DNA of 64,000 nucleotides from Cyprinodon diabolis (lineage: Eukaryota > Chordata > Actinopteri > Cyprinodontiformes > Cyprinodontidae), in the NCBI GenBank assembly GCA_030533445.1, contig CM060076.1, forward strand, positions 3,662,501 through 3,726,500, given 5' to 3'. Every line of letters begins with the position of its first letter. Positions within the stretch are counted from its first letter, which is position 1. This document shows positions 51,931 to 64,000 of the stretch, piece by piece. Made by a program: the position numbers and the translations under genes. The notes under the pieces were generated by a model that worked only from the letters and a program-made list of their open reading frames with translations, was not told the origin of the DNA and did not search any database.

Positions 51931-53638
51931 GGACTGAAGACACAGAGACATAAAATCCATAAAACTGATGTTCTGTATGAAACATCTGGAATTCAATTGC
52001 AGGTTGAAACCATTCATACATCTGGTCCATAGAGCTTCATCCATAATCCTGACACCAACTCCAAGGCTAAAGATCCAAGGGATTAATAAGCAACCAATAA
52101 TAGAGGATCATTCCCAAAGCGGGACTGATTGACATCCTGGTTTCCCTTCTCCTCTTAACATTTTATTTTCTAAATGATCCTTTTATGAATGCATGCATTT
52201 TAACATAGAATCCTTTCTTTAATAAACCAACCAGGAAAACTTTTACAGCTCTGCTGCACAACCTGTAGCTTCCACCTGTTTGGTTTAACATCCGAAAAAA
52301 GCAAAAATTATCTAAAAACTTTTCCTCAAGGAGAACAAATAATAAAGAAATAAATAACAAATAAATAAAGCTTTCAGTTAATGAGTGAATGATGATGTTG
52401 AAAGAGTTTCACCAGTTTTCAGATCCTCAGCTGCGTCTTCATGCTCGTCCTCCTTCCTCCTCTTCACTGGAGCTCTCCGTCCTCCCAGCTGCTCCCTCTC
52501 CCTCTCTCTCTCTTTGTGTCTAAGCCTATGTCGCTCGTCCCCAGTCTTCACGTCAGCTCATCTGTTGGGGGAGAACAGAAGCAGGGAGGGGCTTTGTGAG
52601 CCTCGGCACACAGACTTTCCTTTTGTACGACCCTCCTCCCTCTCTTCCATGACGTTTCTGTTTCTGAAACCAGACCTTGTCCTTCTCCTGTTTATTTTGG
52701 TTTTCTGGAATGCTGAGCAATTTTCGCCTGGTTTTCTTTCCTTCTGCCTTTTTTTTTTTTCCTGTCAAACATGAATCTGCAGGCTGAGCTCATCGGGCTG
52801 CAAATGTTCAACCACCAAGAACAACAGACTCCAGTTAATCATCATTTAGGGTGTCCCTGAGATGTTGCAGCTCACTTTCACTATTTACTGAAACACGCTG
52901 AAGCAGAAATAACAGCAGGAACAAATAAGAGAACCTAAACCTGCAGTGATGCAGAAGTTTTTCAACCCAGCCTGGAGAGGATAAACCTCTAAAAGAACTG
53001 GACCAACCTCTGCTTCTGGTCGGAAACATTTCAATGCATTAACAGTCCAATGTGGCTCCCCTTCCCTCCATTTAAGCTAAACGTGAAGCACAGGCATAAC
53101 TTTCTGAAGGACTAAGTTCAATAAGTAGACTTTGGCAATATGTGGGACTAATTTCTAAATTTGATTTTGCTGGTTTTGAAGGAGGATATTCACTAACGTA
53201 GCTGAAAGGAAAAACATCCATCGATTAATCCACATTTTTCTGGATGGATTGATGGATGGATGAATGAAACTGAAATTGTGTGCATGCTAGGGAGGCATGA
53301 TATATTGCTGTTGGCATCAGAATCGGCTGTTATTCATCCTTTTTTTATACATTAACTTCTAACTCCCTATAAATATAATATCTATTTTTTTTAAATAGCT
53401 AATTTTTGGAAAATACAAAAAGTGTTTGTGTGGAGTAACTGTAGGTCCACCAAGTTTCATCACAGAGTTACACCCTTGATGTGACGTATTTCTGACAAGT
53501 TGCATCTGTTGCTGTAATGAGCAGAAACAGAAAAACTGAAACTAAAGAAAGTTTCTGTTTAATTCCAACAATAAAACCACCAATTTTACTTTAAAAATAA
53601 GAAAATGTAAACCAATGAGCTCCCTGCAAACACTAGAT
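51931..53638. other. Noncoding stretch upstream of tiam2
   Basis: No gene recognised. The 5' leader exon and promoter of tiam2 must lie upstream of 50288, here or beyond, but cannot be placed. Confidence 0.4.
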
Positions 53639-54010
53639 CAGGGGTCACCAACATGGGGTCCGCGGGCACCAAGGGGCCCTCAAGGAACACAAGGGGTGCC
53701 CTTACAGTCTTCTGAAAACTCAACAGTGAGCTACGTTTGAAATTTCACTGTATTCTGTTGCTCTTCTGTTTTTAATTGGGTTATAGAACATTTCATCATT
53801 TAATCATATATGGCATTTAAGCATTTATAGAGATTTCAAAATGAAAATGTCTAAAAGAAAATGATAAATTTAAAGAAACGATAAAGATATGTTTATATGA
53901 AGTTTAGGTGAACGTTGACCCTTGCCATTCATAGGTCAGTATTGGTAGCCCTTCCTGTGACTCAGTACCCCTGAATTAGCCCTCAACTGTAAAAAGGTTG
54001 GTGACTGTTG
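53639..54010. mobile_element. hAT MITE, CAGGGGTCACCAA family
   Basis: 8-bp duplication CACTAGAT at 53631-53638 and 54011-54018. The left end CAGGGGTCACCAAC is intact; the right end is worn (GTTGGTGACTGTTG). Sibling of 17546-17929, reversed internally. Confidence 0.88.
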
Positions 54011-54084
54011 CACTAGATAATGAATATATTGGGAAACATTGCTTAGCTCTGTTCACTATCACCGCAACACCTTTACAGGAGAAC

Positions 54085-54415
54085 AGAAGACCTCACCGGC
54101 TCAGCTAGGGCAACAATTCCCTTTAACAACCCCCTTTCAGAGACATGGACAGGTATGGGGCATTGCAGGCTAACAAAGAAGCCAAACGACCCCCATTCCA
54201 AAGGGGTGGACCCAGTTATCCATTTCAATTATCATGTTTCCAAAACAAAAACAAGGCTTTGTTGGGCTACTGTATAAAACCTGGAACTCAACGCTATTTC
54301 TGACATTTTGAATTGAAAAAGCTTCCTGGATGGGAAGAGAAACCTCTTCAAACTTTGAAACAAAGTCTAGTGGATTGTTTTTTAACTTTTGGCGAATTAC
54401 CTGGATGACTGAGAA
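54085..54415 (+). mobile_element. Penelope-like element 3' fragment
   Basis: Shares AATTCCCTTTAA...CAGAGACATGGACAGGTATG and AAGCTTCCTGGATGGGAAGA with 38210-38515. Confidence 0.8.
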
Positions 54416-56397
54416 TCTTCCTTAGCATGCTTAGCTCTGTTGGATTTATACAAGCGACCTTCCACATTTACATATTTTTTACACACAAGCTTTAGAAGAG
54501 ATATGCTGTCAGCCAAATTTCTAAACGCTTCCAACACGGTTGTGCTGGGGTCCTTTAATGACAGTAAAACACCTGTATTCCTCTAAATTAGGGAAAAATA
54601 GAGAAAAAAATAGCTTCTTTTAGATAATTATCCATTCAACTTAACCAAAGCAAGGCTACTTTTTAATCTGTATAATGAAAAGTTATTACAGAAGCTTATC
54701 TGATCACTAAATTAACCTGATTTCATCTAATCTTTTGTTACAGCTGTAAAACCTCTAAATGATGCCAAAGAGCACATTTTCAAACCAAATAATGAAAATT
54801 ACTTTTTTGTGATTTTATTTTCCAGCAGTTGTGCTAGCTAAATCTCTATTGTTCACATTTTTTACGTCATCACCTAAATTCTTATGAGGTAAAAGTTTTT
54901 TTTTGTTATTTAAAAGAAAAAGAAAATTAACAATAGAATAAAAGACAAAGAGAATTAATTAATGGAACAAAGATTATCAGTAAAAGATATTGACTACTGT
55001 ATAAGCGGCTCACATTGTTTAAAACCAGATTTTTTAAAAGACAATTGACATCCTATAATCAGCGCTGAAAACAAAACATCTCAGTGTTAAGTTTGTTTAT
55101 AGACTAAAGAAAATTAAATGTATCAATTTGGGAGAATCTCATGAGCTTTTTCAAAGGAACATGTTGATGTCTGCAGGTCAGAAAGGCTGTAAGAGAGCAG
55201 GACTTTTAGCTGATAACAGGAAGGCACAGAAAAGTTACCACGTTTTTAATATCCATCTTTTATGGATCCTTTGGGTTTGGAAATGGAAGTGGTCCCTCAA
55301 GAAAATAGATCTGTGGCACCAGAATACATAAAGCCAAATTATGCTAAAGTTCATTAAGAAAGTTTAGAAATACAAACAAAAAAAGAAGTTACCATGACTA
55401 CTCTGGTTGCATTGCTTAGCAAAGCATTTTAGTATTGACTGATACAGATATGGACCTGATATGATATCAGTATGATTCTTAAATTCAACCTGGAAAGAGG
55501 TTAGCATAGAGAATTGTGATGTAATGAGTGAGCAGGAGAATTAGGACGGTTATGTCTAAAATCGGACGGATCCCAGTTTATAGTATCCAAATAAAACGAT
55601 GATTCAAACAGCGTAGTTCAAACATTTCTCCACTCAGAGGGAAAAAAGCTGTATTTCCTACTGAGCTTAAAGCAACAAACATCATCGACATAATCATTAC
55701 TCAATTACACGTCTCCTTCAGAGCAACAGAATCTCTGGACGCTAATTTCCTGCGAGGTCCGCTGAGGGGTCAGAGGTTCCGACAAACTCTAGGTTCAGTG
55801 CGTAACAAGCGGCCAGAGCGGCAGCGCCCATCCTGTCCCACAGGAGGAAGACGGAGGGAGGAGGAGGAAGGAGGACGATCCTCTGACCCTCGAACGCATC
55901 GGCGACCTCCGACCTCTCTCTGAAATGAGAGGGATGAACCCTGGACAGCTGTGACTTTAATTAGAGGAGGAGGACAGCTTTCTGTCAGTTGGATTATTTT
56001 ACACTGAGGCTGTGGTTCTAATGTCCAATCAGACAAACACCGCCTGCTGCTCCGGCCTTTTGGATCTGATTCTATGAAGATGTACCTGTTCTTACATTCA
56101 CCATATCTATATGTTCTACATGTGGACAGATCAGTGCAGTGGAAATTACTTTGGACTCATTGAAATAATGCTGAAAAGATGAATTTCCACCAAAGACAAA
56201 GAAGGTTTGAGGTTTAGATCTACAAGCTTCCTTTTGAGGGAACATGAAGACATTTCTGACCACCAACCAGCAGTGGATGAAGTACACAACAGTAGTACTT
56301 CAGTAAAAGTATTGATACTCATAGTTAAATCTTACTCAGCTACAAGTAAAAGTTAATCGGTCAAACATCTAAAGATCAAGTGCTCACTTTTGAAAAC
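54416..56397. other. Noncoding stretch
   Basis: AT-rich; no supported gene or bounded repeat. Confidence 0.45.
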
Positions 56398-56693
56398 ATT
56401 ACTGGAAAAAATCGAAATCTAGATAAGTCATTTTTTCTTAAAATAAGTGCATTTGTTGTTGCGTTGAGGAGGAAAAAGAGACATTTTGCCAATGGAACAA
56501 GACAATTTACATTTAAAATAAGAAAGCACAATTGCATCTTCTTATTTCAATTGCATCTAATTATCTTATTTTAAGAGTAAAAATACTCATTCCATTGGAA
56601 AACTATCTCATTTACCGAGTCAAATTAAAGGTAAATACACTTAATTTAGGAAATTTTAACTTAATTCTAGATCATTTTTCCAGTGTATTCAAA
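56398..56693. mobile_element. CACTGCAAAA-family MITE
   Basis: ACTGGAAAAAATCGAAATCT to GATCATTTTTCCAGTG; body motifs as in the intronic copies. Confidence 0.75.
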
Positions 56694-57349
56694 GTATTCA
56701 ATGTATGAAGAAGTACCTAAGCATTGAAAAAATAAAAAAATTAAGTGTTATAATATCAAGAGGTATTTTAAAGATGTAACTTTCCGAAATCACCTGATGC
56801 ATTAATGCACAGAACCACCTGTTATAGATTCTACACCACCTGGAAAGAAGTTCAGAATAAAAATGCCACACAAAAATAAGGACTTATATTGTGATTATTA
56901 TTTCTCATATAAAAACGAAGCAAGAAAAAAACAGGAGAGTCTTGATCCTCCTCATTCTTTCACTGTGGAATAGATGTTTAAGGTTGAATCTATTACCACA
57001 GAGAAACTGTAACTCTGCTTTGAGCCGCATGGCAACAACTAACGCCTTAATGAAATGTATAAACTACAAACAAATATCAGCTCTGAGTTTTCTTACATGT
57101 ATGGAATGTCCATCAATCTCTAAAACAGCGGTGTCCAGATTAAGTCCTAAGGGCTGCTATCTACGATGGAATTACATTTAAAAAGAGCAACAGTGGATTA
57201 CAAAGCTAAGCTAAGGAACTGGCAGCTTCCTGGAAAAAGAAGAAAATATAAGTAAAGATACTTGAAAATATTACTAGAGTAATGAAGTAAATGCACTTTG
57301 TTAATTTCCACCATTGCCTTCTACCTCTGCTTCTTGATCAATATCTTTG

Positions 57350-57790
57350 CACCCATCTATTTTCCAGTGTAGTCCTGTTTCTCTGACTGTGACTAACTGG
57401 ATGTGCTCTCTTCATCCTCTGACATGGGAGCTGGCTCAGAACTCGTCTGCCTGGCTGTGTGTTTCCTGGACGGAGCCGCCTTTTACAGCTGCTTTTTGTA
57501 TCTCTGCTTCTGTCTCCTTTAACCCCAGTGGGCCTCGGCAGATGGCCGCTCACACTGAGCCTGGTTCTGCTGGAGGTTTCTTCCTGTTAAAAGAGAGTTT
57601 TTCCTCTCCACTGTCGCAACAAGCATGCTTTCTGTGAGGGATTGCATTCAAGTCAATGAGTCGATGCAATCAACTAGTTTTCCTTAGATATAAAACTCTG
57701 AATCAATCTGACTGGATGATCTGGTGAACTGGAAAGATCCTTGAGAAGATGTTGTGAATTGGCGCTATAGAAATAAACTGAATAGAATTC
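57350..57790 (+). mobile_element. Repeat family D copy
   Basis: TAGTCCTGTTTCTCTGACTG...CTGGAGGTTTCTTCCTGTTA...AAATAAACTGAATAGAATTC. Confidence 0.7.
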
Positions 57791-58164
57791 AATCTCTGGG
57801 CGGCCCAGATGAAGGTGCGTTAATCAGCGAGTAGTGTTGGACTCATGATGACAATCATTCAATCAGAATATCAGAATAAAAGTCTTTTTTAGTTTTAGTT
57901 TTTAGTTAACGTTTTAGGTTAACAATATCTAACCTTTGCATGAATAAAAATGAATATGATCTGACCGTTTGTTTTAGTATCAATACTCCCGAAGCTCCAG
58001 AATTTATAAACTCTACCTTGATTAGAATTTATAAATTCAACCTTCAGCTGAATGTTGAGGATTTTTGATGAGTTTCACAAAAAACAACATTTTATGTAAA
58101 GAAATCCCAAACTTTTTGTTCTTTGTTCTCATTTCATGGTTCTGAAATTTGAATGTTTTCTTTG

Positions 58165-58300
58165 GCAAATCAAGGCTTTGTTTTAGGTGTCCTCGATAAA
58201 GCCTGGAACTCAACGTTATTTCGGACATTTTGAATTGAAAAAGCTTCCTGGATTGAAAACAAAGTCCAGTGGATTGTGTTTTTGTTTACTTTTTTGGAAT
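58165..58300 (+). mobile_element. Penelope-like element 3' fragment
   Basis: CAAGGCTTTGTTTTAGGTGT, AAAGCCTGGAACTCAACGTT, AAAGTCCAGTGGATTGTG. Confidence 0.7.
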
Positions 58301-59575
58301 GGTTCTGCAAGAAACCCGATTGGACCAGAGGGGAGAACTTTATTTGATGCTTTGCTGCCACTGACTAAAGGTTTGGTTTGTTCCCAAAGAGTCTGATGTA
58401 GAAACTTGAAGGGAAACAGCGACTTCAGCCGTTTGATATGTTTACAGAAATCCCGTCAGAGACGATTAGCTGCTTCCACCACTATGAGATGTTTAACGTG
58501 AAGCTGGAGAGATCTACAGGATTTAAAGTTAAATTTCCCCCTCTGCCTCCTTAGACGTGTTCTTAAACTGATTGAAGTTACGCTGAGAGCGGCAGACCTT
58601 CACCCCCTCCTCCGGTCGCTGATGCTTTGTGTTCTTCTCCTCAGACGAGCTGCTCTGAAAGAAGAAAATCTGCAGCTCACTTTTGTCTGCTCAACCAACC
58701 CATCGACCATCTGCCGGCTGGCAGGACGCTCCGCCGCAGGCGACCCCCTCACCATTCTTCCCAGACAAAGACCCTCACCCCCCCATCAGCTCCTCCCCCG
58801 GTTCAGGCCGGCTTGAGGCCAGAAGATTGAAAGAATCCATCAGATCTGAATAAAAATATGAATGCAGCTCAGAGGAATGCCACCTGTTCTCTGGAGACAA
58901 ACGTCCAGCTGATCCTCTGACTTCATGAGCTTCAGATACACTTTAACATGGCCTAGTTAAAGTCCTGAAACTCTTTGTCTCTGTTTCAGTCTGATGATGG
59001 TTGTTTGTGTGGAGGAATGCAATCAAAACTAAAACACCAGAAGATCTTCCAGAAGGATTTTATCTCCCCGATTGTTTCTATGGATTCAGAATGGTTAGAC
59101 TTTAATAAAACTTGGACTGAAAATAAAAGCTGAAATCATGAAGGGTAATGGCTGCAAGAACAACATAAGAAAACTTCCTCAAATATTAAAGCTCATTGCT
59201 TTAGTTTAAAGTTCAATTCTACTTAAGTCTTTATTCTGTTAAGTTAGGATTTGTTCCTATCCAAGAATAGAATAGAATAAGGAAACTGAGGTGAAACTAA
59301 AAAACTAAATAAACTATTTATAAAAAGCAAATACAAATATGAATCAAAAACTAGAATAGATTTTAGAGTGAAGGAAAAACACACATCATACGTAGAAATA
59401 GTGCGGGGTTACCAAAATAAAAGTTTCTAAAGAAATGAAATGAGGTAAAAACACAGCGAGGTAAATGGAAAACTATAAAATGCTCCTCTATGCTCTAACT
59501 TCAGAAAATTAACAAGAAACTGTTCACAGAAAAAAATAAAAATAAAAACAATAAGCTGTGCAAAAAAAAAACTGA

Positions 59576-59619
<44 letters not shown>

Positions 59620-61266
59620 AACTAGACAACAAAATAGGGAATGATAAAGGAAGGATAGAATAAACAAAAATGGAAGCAAAATAAAATAGATTATTTTATC
59701 GGATGAATAAAAAGTAGTAAGAAGGAAATGTGATCTAATTTTATTTTTTTCTGATTTTTTCTACCAGGTCAGGATCATCGCTTTAAAAATCTGTTAAAAT
59801 TCACAGTAATAAAACTAGTCAACCTACCAAACGACTTAATAAACCTGCAGGTTGAAGTTCATCATCTCCCAGGTGAGCAGCAGGTGATACTCTACCTGAT
59901 TTTAATTAATCCCATATAAAATATGGCCGAGAATATCTGGTGGTTTATCCAAATTAAACATCCGCAGATGTGCGTTTCAGGAACCTGCTGTTAGAGTTCA
60001 CACTTTTTCAGAGAAAAACCTTAAAGACTGCAGGAAGTCCAGACCAGCTGGTACCAGCAGGAGGGACAGAAACCAGTTCAGTGGTTGGTTTTAATCCATT
60101 TACACTGAGAACACTGATGGGAGAGTCCTCTCTACAGGAACCAAGATCACTTCTTCCTACTGTGGATCAACCATTCATCACAGTTCTACCTCCTCCTTCT
60201 CCTCCTCATGGGAAAGCACAAAGACGATTAGATAAGGAGCAGCAGGAGGAGGAGGAGCTGCAGCCACTTTCCTCACCAGAGGAAGTGTGCCTGGATGGAG
60301 GAGGGAAGAGGAAGTGTGCTTCCTGTAGGGCTGACTGGGCTCCTTGTCCTGAGCTGTGGGCAGACGGGCGGAGCCCCCCGGTTCTGGAGGTGCGGCTAAG
60401 CGCTGGGTTTGGTGGAGCTGCTGTCGTTGCCCTTGCTTCCAAAGCAGAAAACTAAAGCATCTTTTATAAGCGGTGGAGGGGGTCAGCAGGGGGTTCCAGC
60501 ATGATTAGGAATATGAAGAGTCAAAAAATCGGATCTTTTACCATCCATCCAGGTTATTGAGAACCTAAAGCTAAACCTGAACATAAATGTAAATTATTAC
60601 AAATGCCAGAATGACCAAGGTTCCTCCCAGCAGGCCGTTCAGCGGCTCCAGCGGATCGATCACCTCTAATAGAAACAAAGAGTGGTGCTGGTGTGGAGGA
60701 ATAATCAGATCTGATCCTGGATCAAATGTAGTTTACTTTAACCAGCTCAGGGTTATCTAGAGGTCACCAATAAATCCGAGTTACAGTTGGTCAGGAATCA
60801 AATCATCTTTGTCTGTTCACACATCTGCTGAGAACTTTAACACCATCTAATCTAACGATCGACTTAAATCTGCTGAATTACTAAATTATGAGACAAACAT
60901 TTAGGATATTAGAGCAGTTACTAAATTAAAGATGGAGCAGTACAATAGGTAAAAATTACAACACAGAGGTTTTATTCTACAAACTTCAAACCTGATCTTA
61001 AAACCCAACATGATCTGATTTTTCATTTCATTTAAAACGGACAACAACTAAAATGAGTCTATTTCCTGTTCCAGGTTTTGGCAAAATTACACATTTTAAA
61101 ATAGATTGTTTCTTCTACTTTTTTTTTTTTTTTAAGTATGGAAAGCACAGCAGCCAAATGCACCAACCCCAGAATCCGGGTTGGTGCTGATAAACTCAGT
61201 ATGTTTTATATTTAATCATCTAAAAAGGTTGATAAAGCATTGACATCAAATGCTGTTAGACAATAG
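58301..61266. other. Noncoding stretch with (GAAA)n microsatellite
   Basis: A (GAAA)n tract lies at about 59574-59622. Open frames at 59970-60455 (plus) and 60206-60442 (minus) show no recognisable domain or splice context. No gene is called. Confidence 0.45.
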
Positions 61267-61826
61267 CCCCATTCATACTACCCTCTGAAAACCGATTTGT
61301 GCCGAGCTTGGATCAGATTAGTGCTGAACCTGGTTCCTTATGACCGTTTATACACCCTGCTAGCATGGTTCCTCGCCTCCTAGTGGCGATCTACGGTACT
61401 ACTGCTCTCTAGAGGCGGCTTTGGTGAATTTACTTGTCAGAGTCGGCTTTTGGGAAGTTGATACGACAAACGATAGTCTAATCAGGGCTTACAGACGCAG
61501 GAAACAACAACAGCAGTGATGGTCCCAGCAGTGATGGTTCTAAGCAGAACTGCAAATCGTGTGGCAGGGTAGGGGAGCTAGGATTTTTATGAATGTCTGA
61601 AATTATGGAGGCTGACTGTAAGGAGATGATGCCGTCTGCTCATGCGCTCTTTGTTATCTGAGAACTGAGCCAGAACTAAACTAAGCTGAGCTCTACTGAT
61701 GAACTAGTACCATCTTAGCGCGGTTCGGTTATGTCTGGAGCGGTCCGGTTCAGTTTTACGCCCATTATCTCGGTTGCCGTGCTTGGACTGATCTTGGCAT
61801 GGTTTCAAAAGGGTAGTGTATTCAAG
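61267..61826. mobile_element. Inverted-repeat element, second copy of the 22489-23183 family
   Basis: CCCCATTCATACTACCC...GAAAACC at left and GGTTTCAAAAGGGTAGTGTA at right. Both copies contain CCTCCTAGTGGCGATCTACG (here) or its inverse. Confidence 0.7.
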
Positions 61827-61890
61827 TTGTGAGGGCAGCGTACTCAGGAGAGACTTCTATTTTCCCAAAAACTAATCGGTTCATCTAGAG

Positions 61891-62045
61891 CAGGCATCCC
61901 TAAAGTCGGTTTTAGAGGTTTCTCTGCTTTAGCACAGCTGATCCTGTTGATTACAGTTCAACCAAAGCCTGTTAATCAACTATCAATGTAAACCTCTAAA
62001 ACCCGCAGTAGAGCAGCCCTCGAGGACCGACTTTGCGGATGCCTG
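61891..62045. mobile_element. 155-bp hAT MITE
   Basis: Ends CAGGCATCC...GGATGCCTG; perfect 8-bp duplication ATCTAGAG at 61883-61890 and 62046-62053. Confidence 0.9.
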
Positions 62046-62224
62046 ATCTAGAGGGATCCGTTTAAAGAGACCCAACAGCCACCATACCCAGAAACCTCCT
62101 GCTGACATTGTTGAGATCTAATCCAGACCGTTTCTAAGTGGGAGATGGACGGCCCTGCAGGAAAGCATCCTCACAAGACAGCAGACAACTGAACTGGTGT
62201 TGTCAAACCTACTTTCCTCTAAGG

Positions 62225-62664
62225 CGGAGGTCTTCAACAGGGGTCCGCTACCCCTACGGGGTCCTCAGACTTTTTACATTCCCCCTTGCAATTTTTTCCA
62301 CTAATTGAATTGTCTTTATATCCACATTAACATGAATTCATTACACTGTAGTAAACAGATAAATGGAGGCAGAAGATGTCTTTCAGTCATCAATGCACAC
62401 ATTCAGTGACACACAGGAGCTCTTGCAAGCTGAGCACCGTTTCATTCATGACACCTGTCCCATCAACCAGGAATTAAAATTAAGAAATACTTTAATAATC
62501 CCAGGGCGAAATTACTTTCCTTACATTTCTCCATCTGTCATAGAGTGACTATAGGACCAGTTTGATATAACGAAAGTTTATACAATATATATAATTAGGG
62601 GATCCCCGCTCCATCTCGCCATCATTTTGGTGGTCCTTTTCCTGGAAAACGTTGAAGAGCCCTG
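62225..62664. mobile_element. hAT MITE, sibling of 17108-17964
   Basis: Flanked by CTCTAAGG at 62217-62224 and CTCTAAAG at 62665-62672 (7 of 8). The body is the reverse complement of 17200-17460. Confidence 0.82.
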
Positions 62665-62703
62665 CTCTAAAGTGTCAATCCAAAGTTGTCTGGCCCATTA
62701 CTT

Positions 62704-63117
62704 GCAACATATTCTCATTTTTAGTTCGTATGAAATCGTACGAAAAGTTATGCACAGTATTTCGTACGTTTTTGACGTTTTTCCTCGAAAAAACAGATCA
62801 GTGCGCATGCGCAACCAGAAAGACGAAAAAAGCAAATCTGCGGAAGGACGTAAAACTGGGAAAAACAGTGCAATAATTACTTCTTCATGTCTCTAACTAC
62901 GTTGCTTGCTGTTTTGTATCTTAGGGTTAGGGTTAATTGTATGTTAAATTCTATCTTATTGAATGTCGCGTAAGATGCGCATGCACAAGGATATCTTGTC
63001 TCGAGGCAAGACGTAAAAATACCACGAAATACCACGAAAAAAACGTCGAAAACGTACGAAATTACGGTGCATAACTTTTCGTACAATTTCATATGAACTG
63101 ATAATGAGAATACACTG
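62704..63117. mobile_element. Inverted-repeat element, 6-bp TTACTT duplication
   Basis: Arms of about 80-100 bp sharing ATGAAAT.GTACGAAAAGTT and TTTCGTACGTTTT. TTACTT at 62698-62703 and 63118-63123. Confidence 0.8.
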
Positions 63118-63235
63118 TTACTTAGCCTGGGTCCACATAGGCTCCAGAAACAGGACTCTGATAAGGTAAAAGGTAAAAACCGTTCATAAGGTTTGGTTTG
63201 GAAGCAGCACTAGGCCCATCCCCCTCAGGGGAAAA

Positions 63236-63790
63236 GGTAACCTGACTCCGCCAGATGGATTTGCTCCGCATATCCATCTGGAAACCTTCCGTTGAAGTAA
63301 TTTTGGGAAGGGGCGAAAATACTGGTTAGCTGATTGGCCTATGTTGGTGATAGACGGGCCAAATAAACCAATCAGATCAACGAAGCATATGAAGTAACAG
63401 AGCGACGACGAAAACACAACCACAAGCCAACTGATAGATCAAACTCTTGCCGAAACCAGTCGGGAGAAGAGCAAAAACATCTTTTCCTCTGAGAAAAGCC
63501 TCCAGAGCAGTGTTTTGCTCTTCTTTCAGTGAAGAAATACTCTGTAATTCCGATAAAACTTGCTCGATAGCCACGCTAACGCTAGTTTCATCGGCTGAAG
63601 CCACCATGTTCTTTAGACTGAACTGTCGCGCCTCTTGTTGCGTCACACCTCAACCCGCCTCAAAGCCAACGCTGATTGGACGTTCGTTTGTTGAACGGCT
63701 CCAAATTTTCTTTAGAGGAGAGTGGCCAGACTGGTTTGCGAGTGAAACCTTGAAAGCCCGCGAGATCAGGATGGTCACACAAGGCTACCA
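63236..63790 (-). mobile_element. Element carrying a RecQ-like helicase first exon, copy 2
   Basis: Unsplit copy in reverse orientation to 50895-51930. It ends at 63244-63290 in the hairpin CCAGATGGAT...ATCCATCTGG, whose loop is inverted relative to copy 1. Confidence 0.75.
63377..63607 (-). pseudogene. RecQ-like helicase N-terminal exon (Walker A), copy 2
   Basis: Reads SVAIEQVLSELQSISSLKEE, then FALLPTGFGKSLIYQLA, retaining the SLIYQLA that copy 1 lost. It then runs on (CGCVFVVALL) into element sequence and a stop. No later helicase motifs. Confidence 0.7.
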
Positions 63791-64000
63791 TCAACTACCA
63801 ACATGTCTGATTAATTAACGGCAAAATGAACCACAAGCTCCATAAGGAGAAACAAAGACTCCCAAACCAGATCTCCAAAAGAGACAGAGGAAGCTTCTCC
63901 AAGCCTTTTTATTAATCACTAGTTGGAAAAACCTTAATTTCCATCAGTTATCCCTCTAAATGGACAGAGATCAACAGGAAAACTACACTTTTCCTCCGGA
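63791..64000. other. Window end, noncoding
   Basis: No feature recognised. Confidence 0.4.

Noticed and set aside
59970..60455. A 161-codon plus-strand frame, Pro/Glu-rich
   Set aside because: No recognisable domain, no splice or promoter context, and an equally open antisense frame; likely chance in a GC-rich patch.

Overview
The window is nuclear DNA of a ray-finned (teleost) fish. The evidence is intron-rich vertebrate genes with GT/AG borders, long AT-rich noncoding stretches, and a dense load of fish-type DNA transposons, tRNA-derived SINEs and Penelope-like retroelement pieces. A cyprinodontiform or similar spiny-rayed fish is plausible, but the sequence does not fix the species. There is no bacterial operon, CRISPR array, rRNA or tRNA gene.

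Two host genes are recognised, both on the minus strand. A single-coding-exon claudin-20 (cldn20) occupies 1496-2317. A large Rac guanine-nucleotide exchange factor, tiam2, runs from its start codon at 50282 down to its stop at 21830. I placed 24 coding exons by hand by matching splice sites and codon phase: an N-terminal region with a potential myristoylation site, PHn, coiled-coil/Ex, remnants of the Ras-binding region, PDZ, DH, PH and a conserved C-terminal tail. At least one exon between 41468 and 39205 was not found. In mammals TIAM2 and CLDN20 are also neighbours on the same strand, so this is conserved synteny. No TFB1M is visible between them.

The rest is mostly mobile DNA. From 7935 to 12662 lies a hAT-type element with a perfect 8-bp target duplication. 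Inside it sits a 3.9-kb ISL2EU-like transposon carrying two broken genes: a THAP-domain transposase on plus and a SWIM/YqaJ-type accessory protein on minus. From 17108 to 18790 there are two separate nests: a hAT MITE inside another hAT MITE, and an IS3EU-like fold-back element inside a SINE. TTAA-flanked elements lie at 20127-21079, 34514-35435 (a near-perfect 387-bp inverted repeat) and 50958-51468. Two inverted copies of an unusual element carrying the first exon of a RecQ-like helicase lie at about 50.9-51.9 kb and 63.2-63.8 kb.

The most distinctive host feature is a 2.1-kb, 20-bp-period minisatellite filling a tiam2 intron (about 25129-27218). Its unit is a copy of that exon's own 3' end plus 5' splice site, so the intron holds dozens of exact decoy donors. 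All coordinates, phases and target duplications were read by eye; no alignment or database search was run. Comparisons with human TIAM2 and CLDN20 and with transposon families are from memory.
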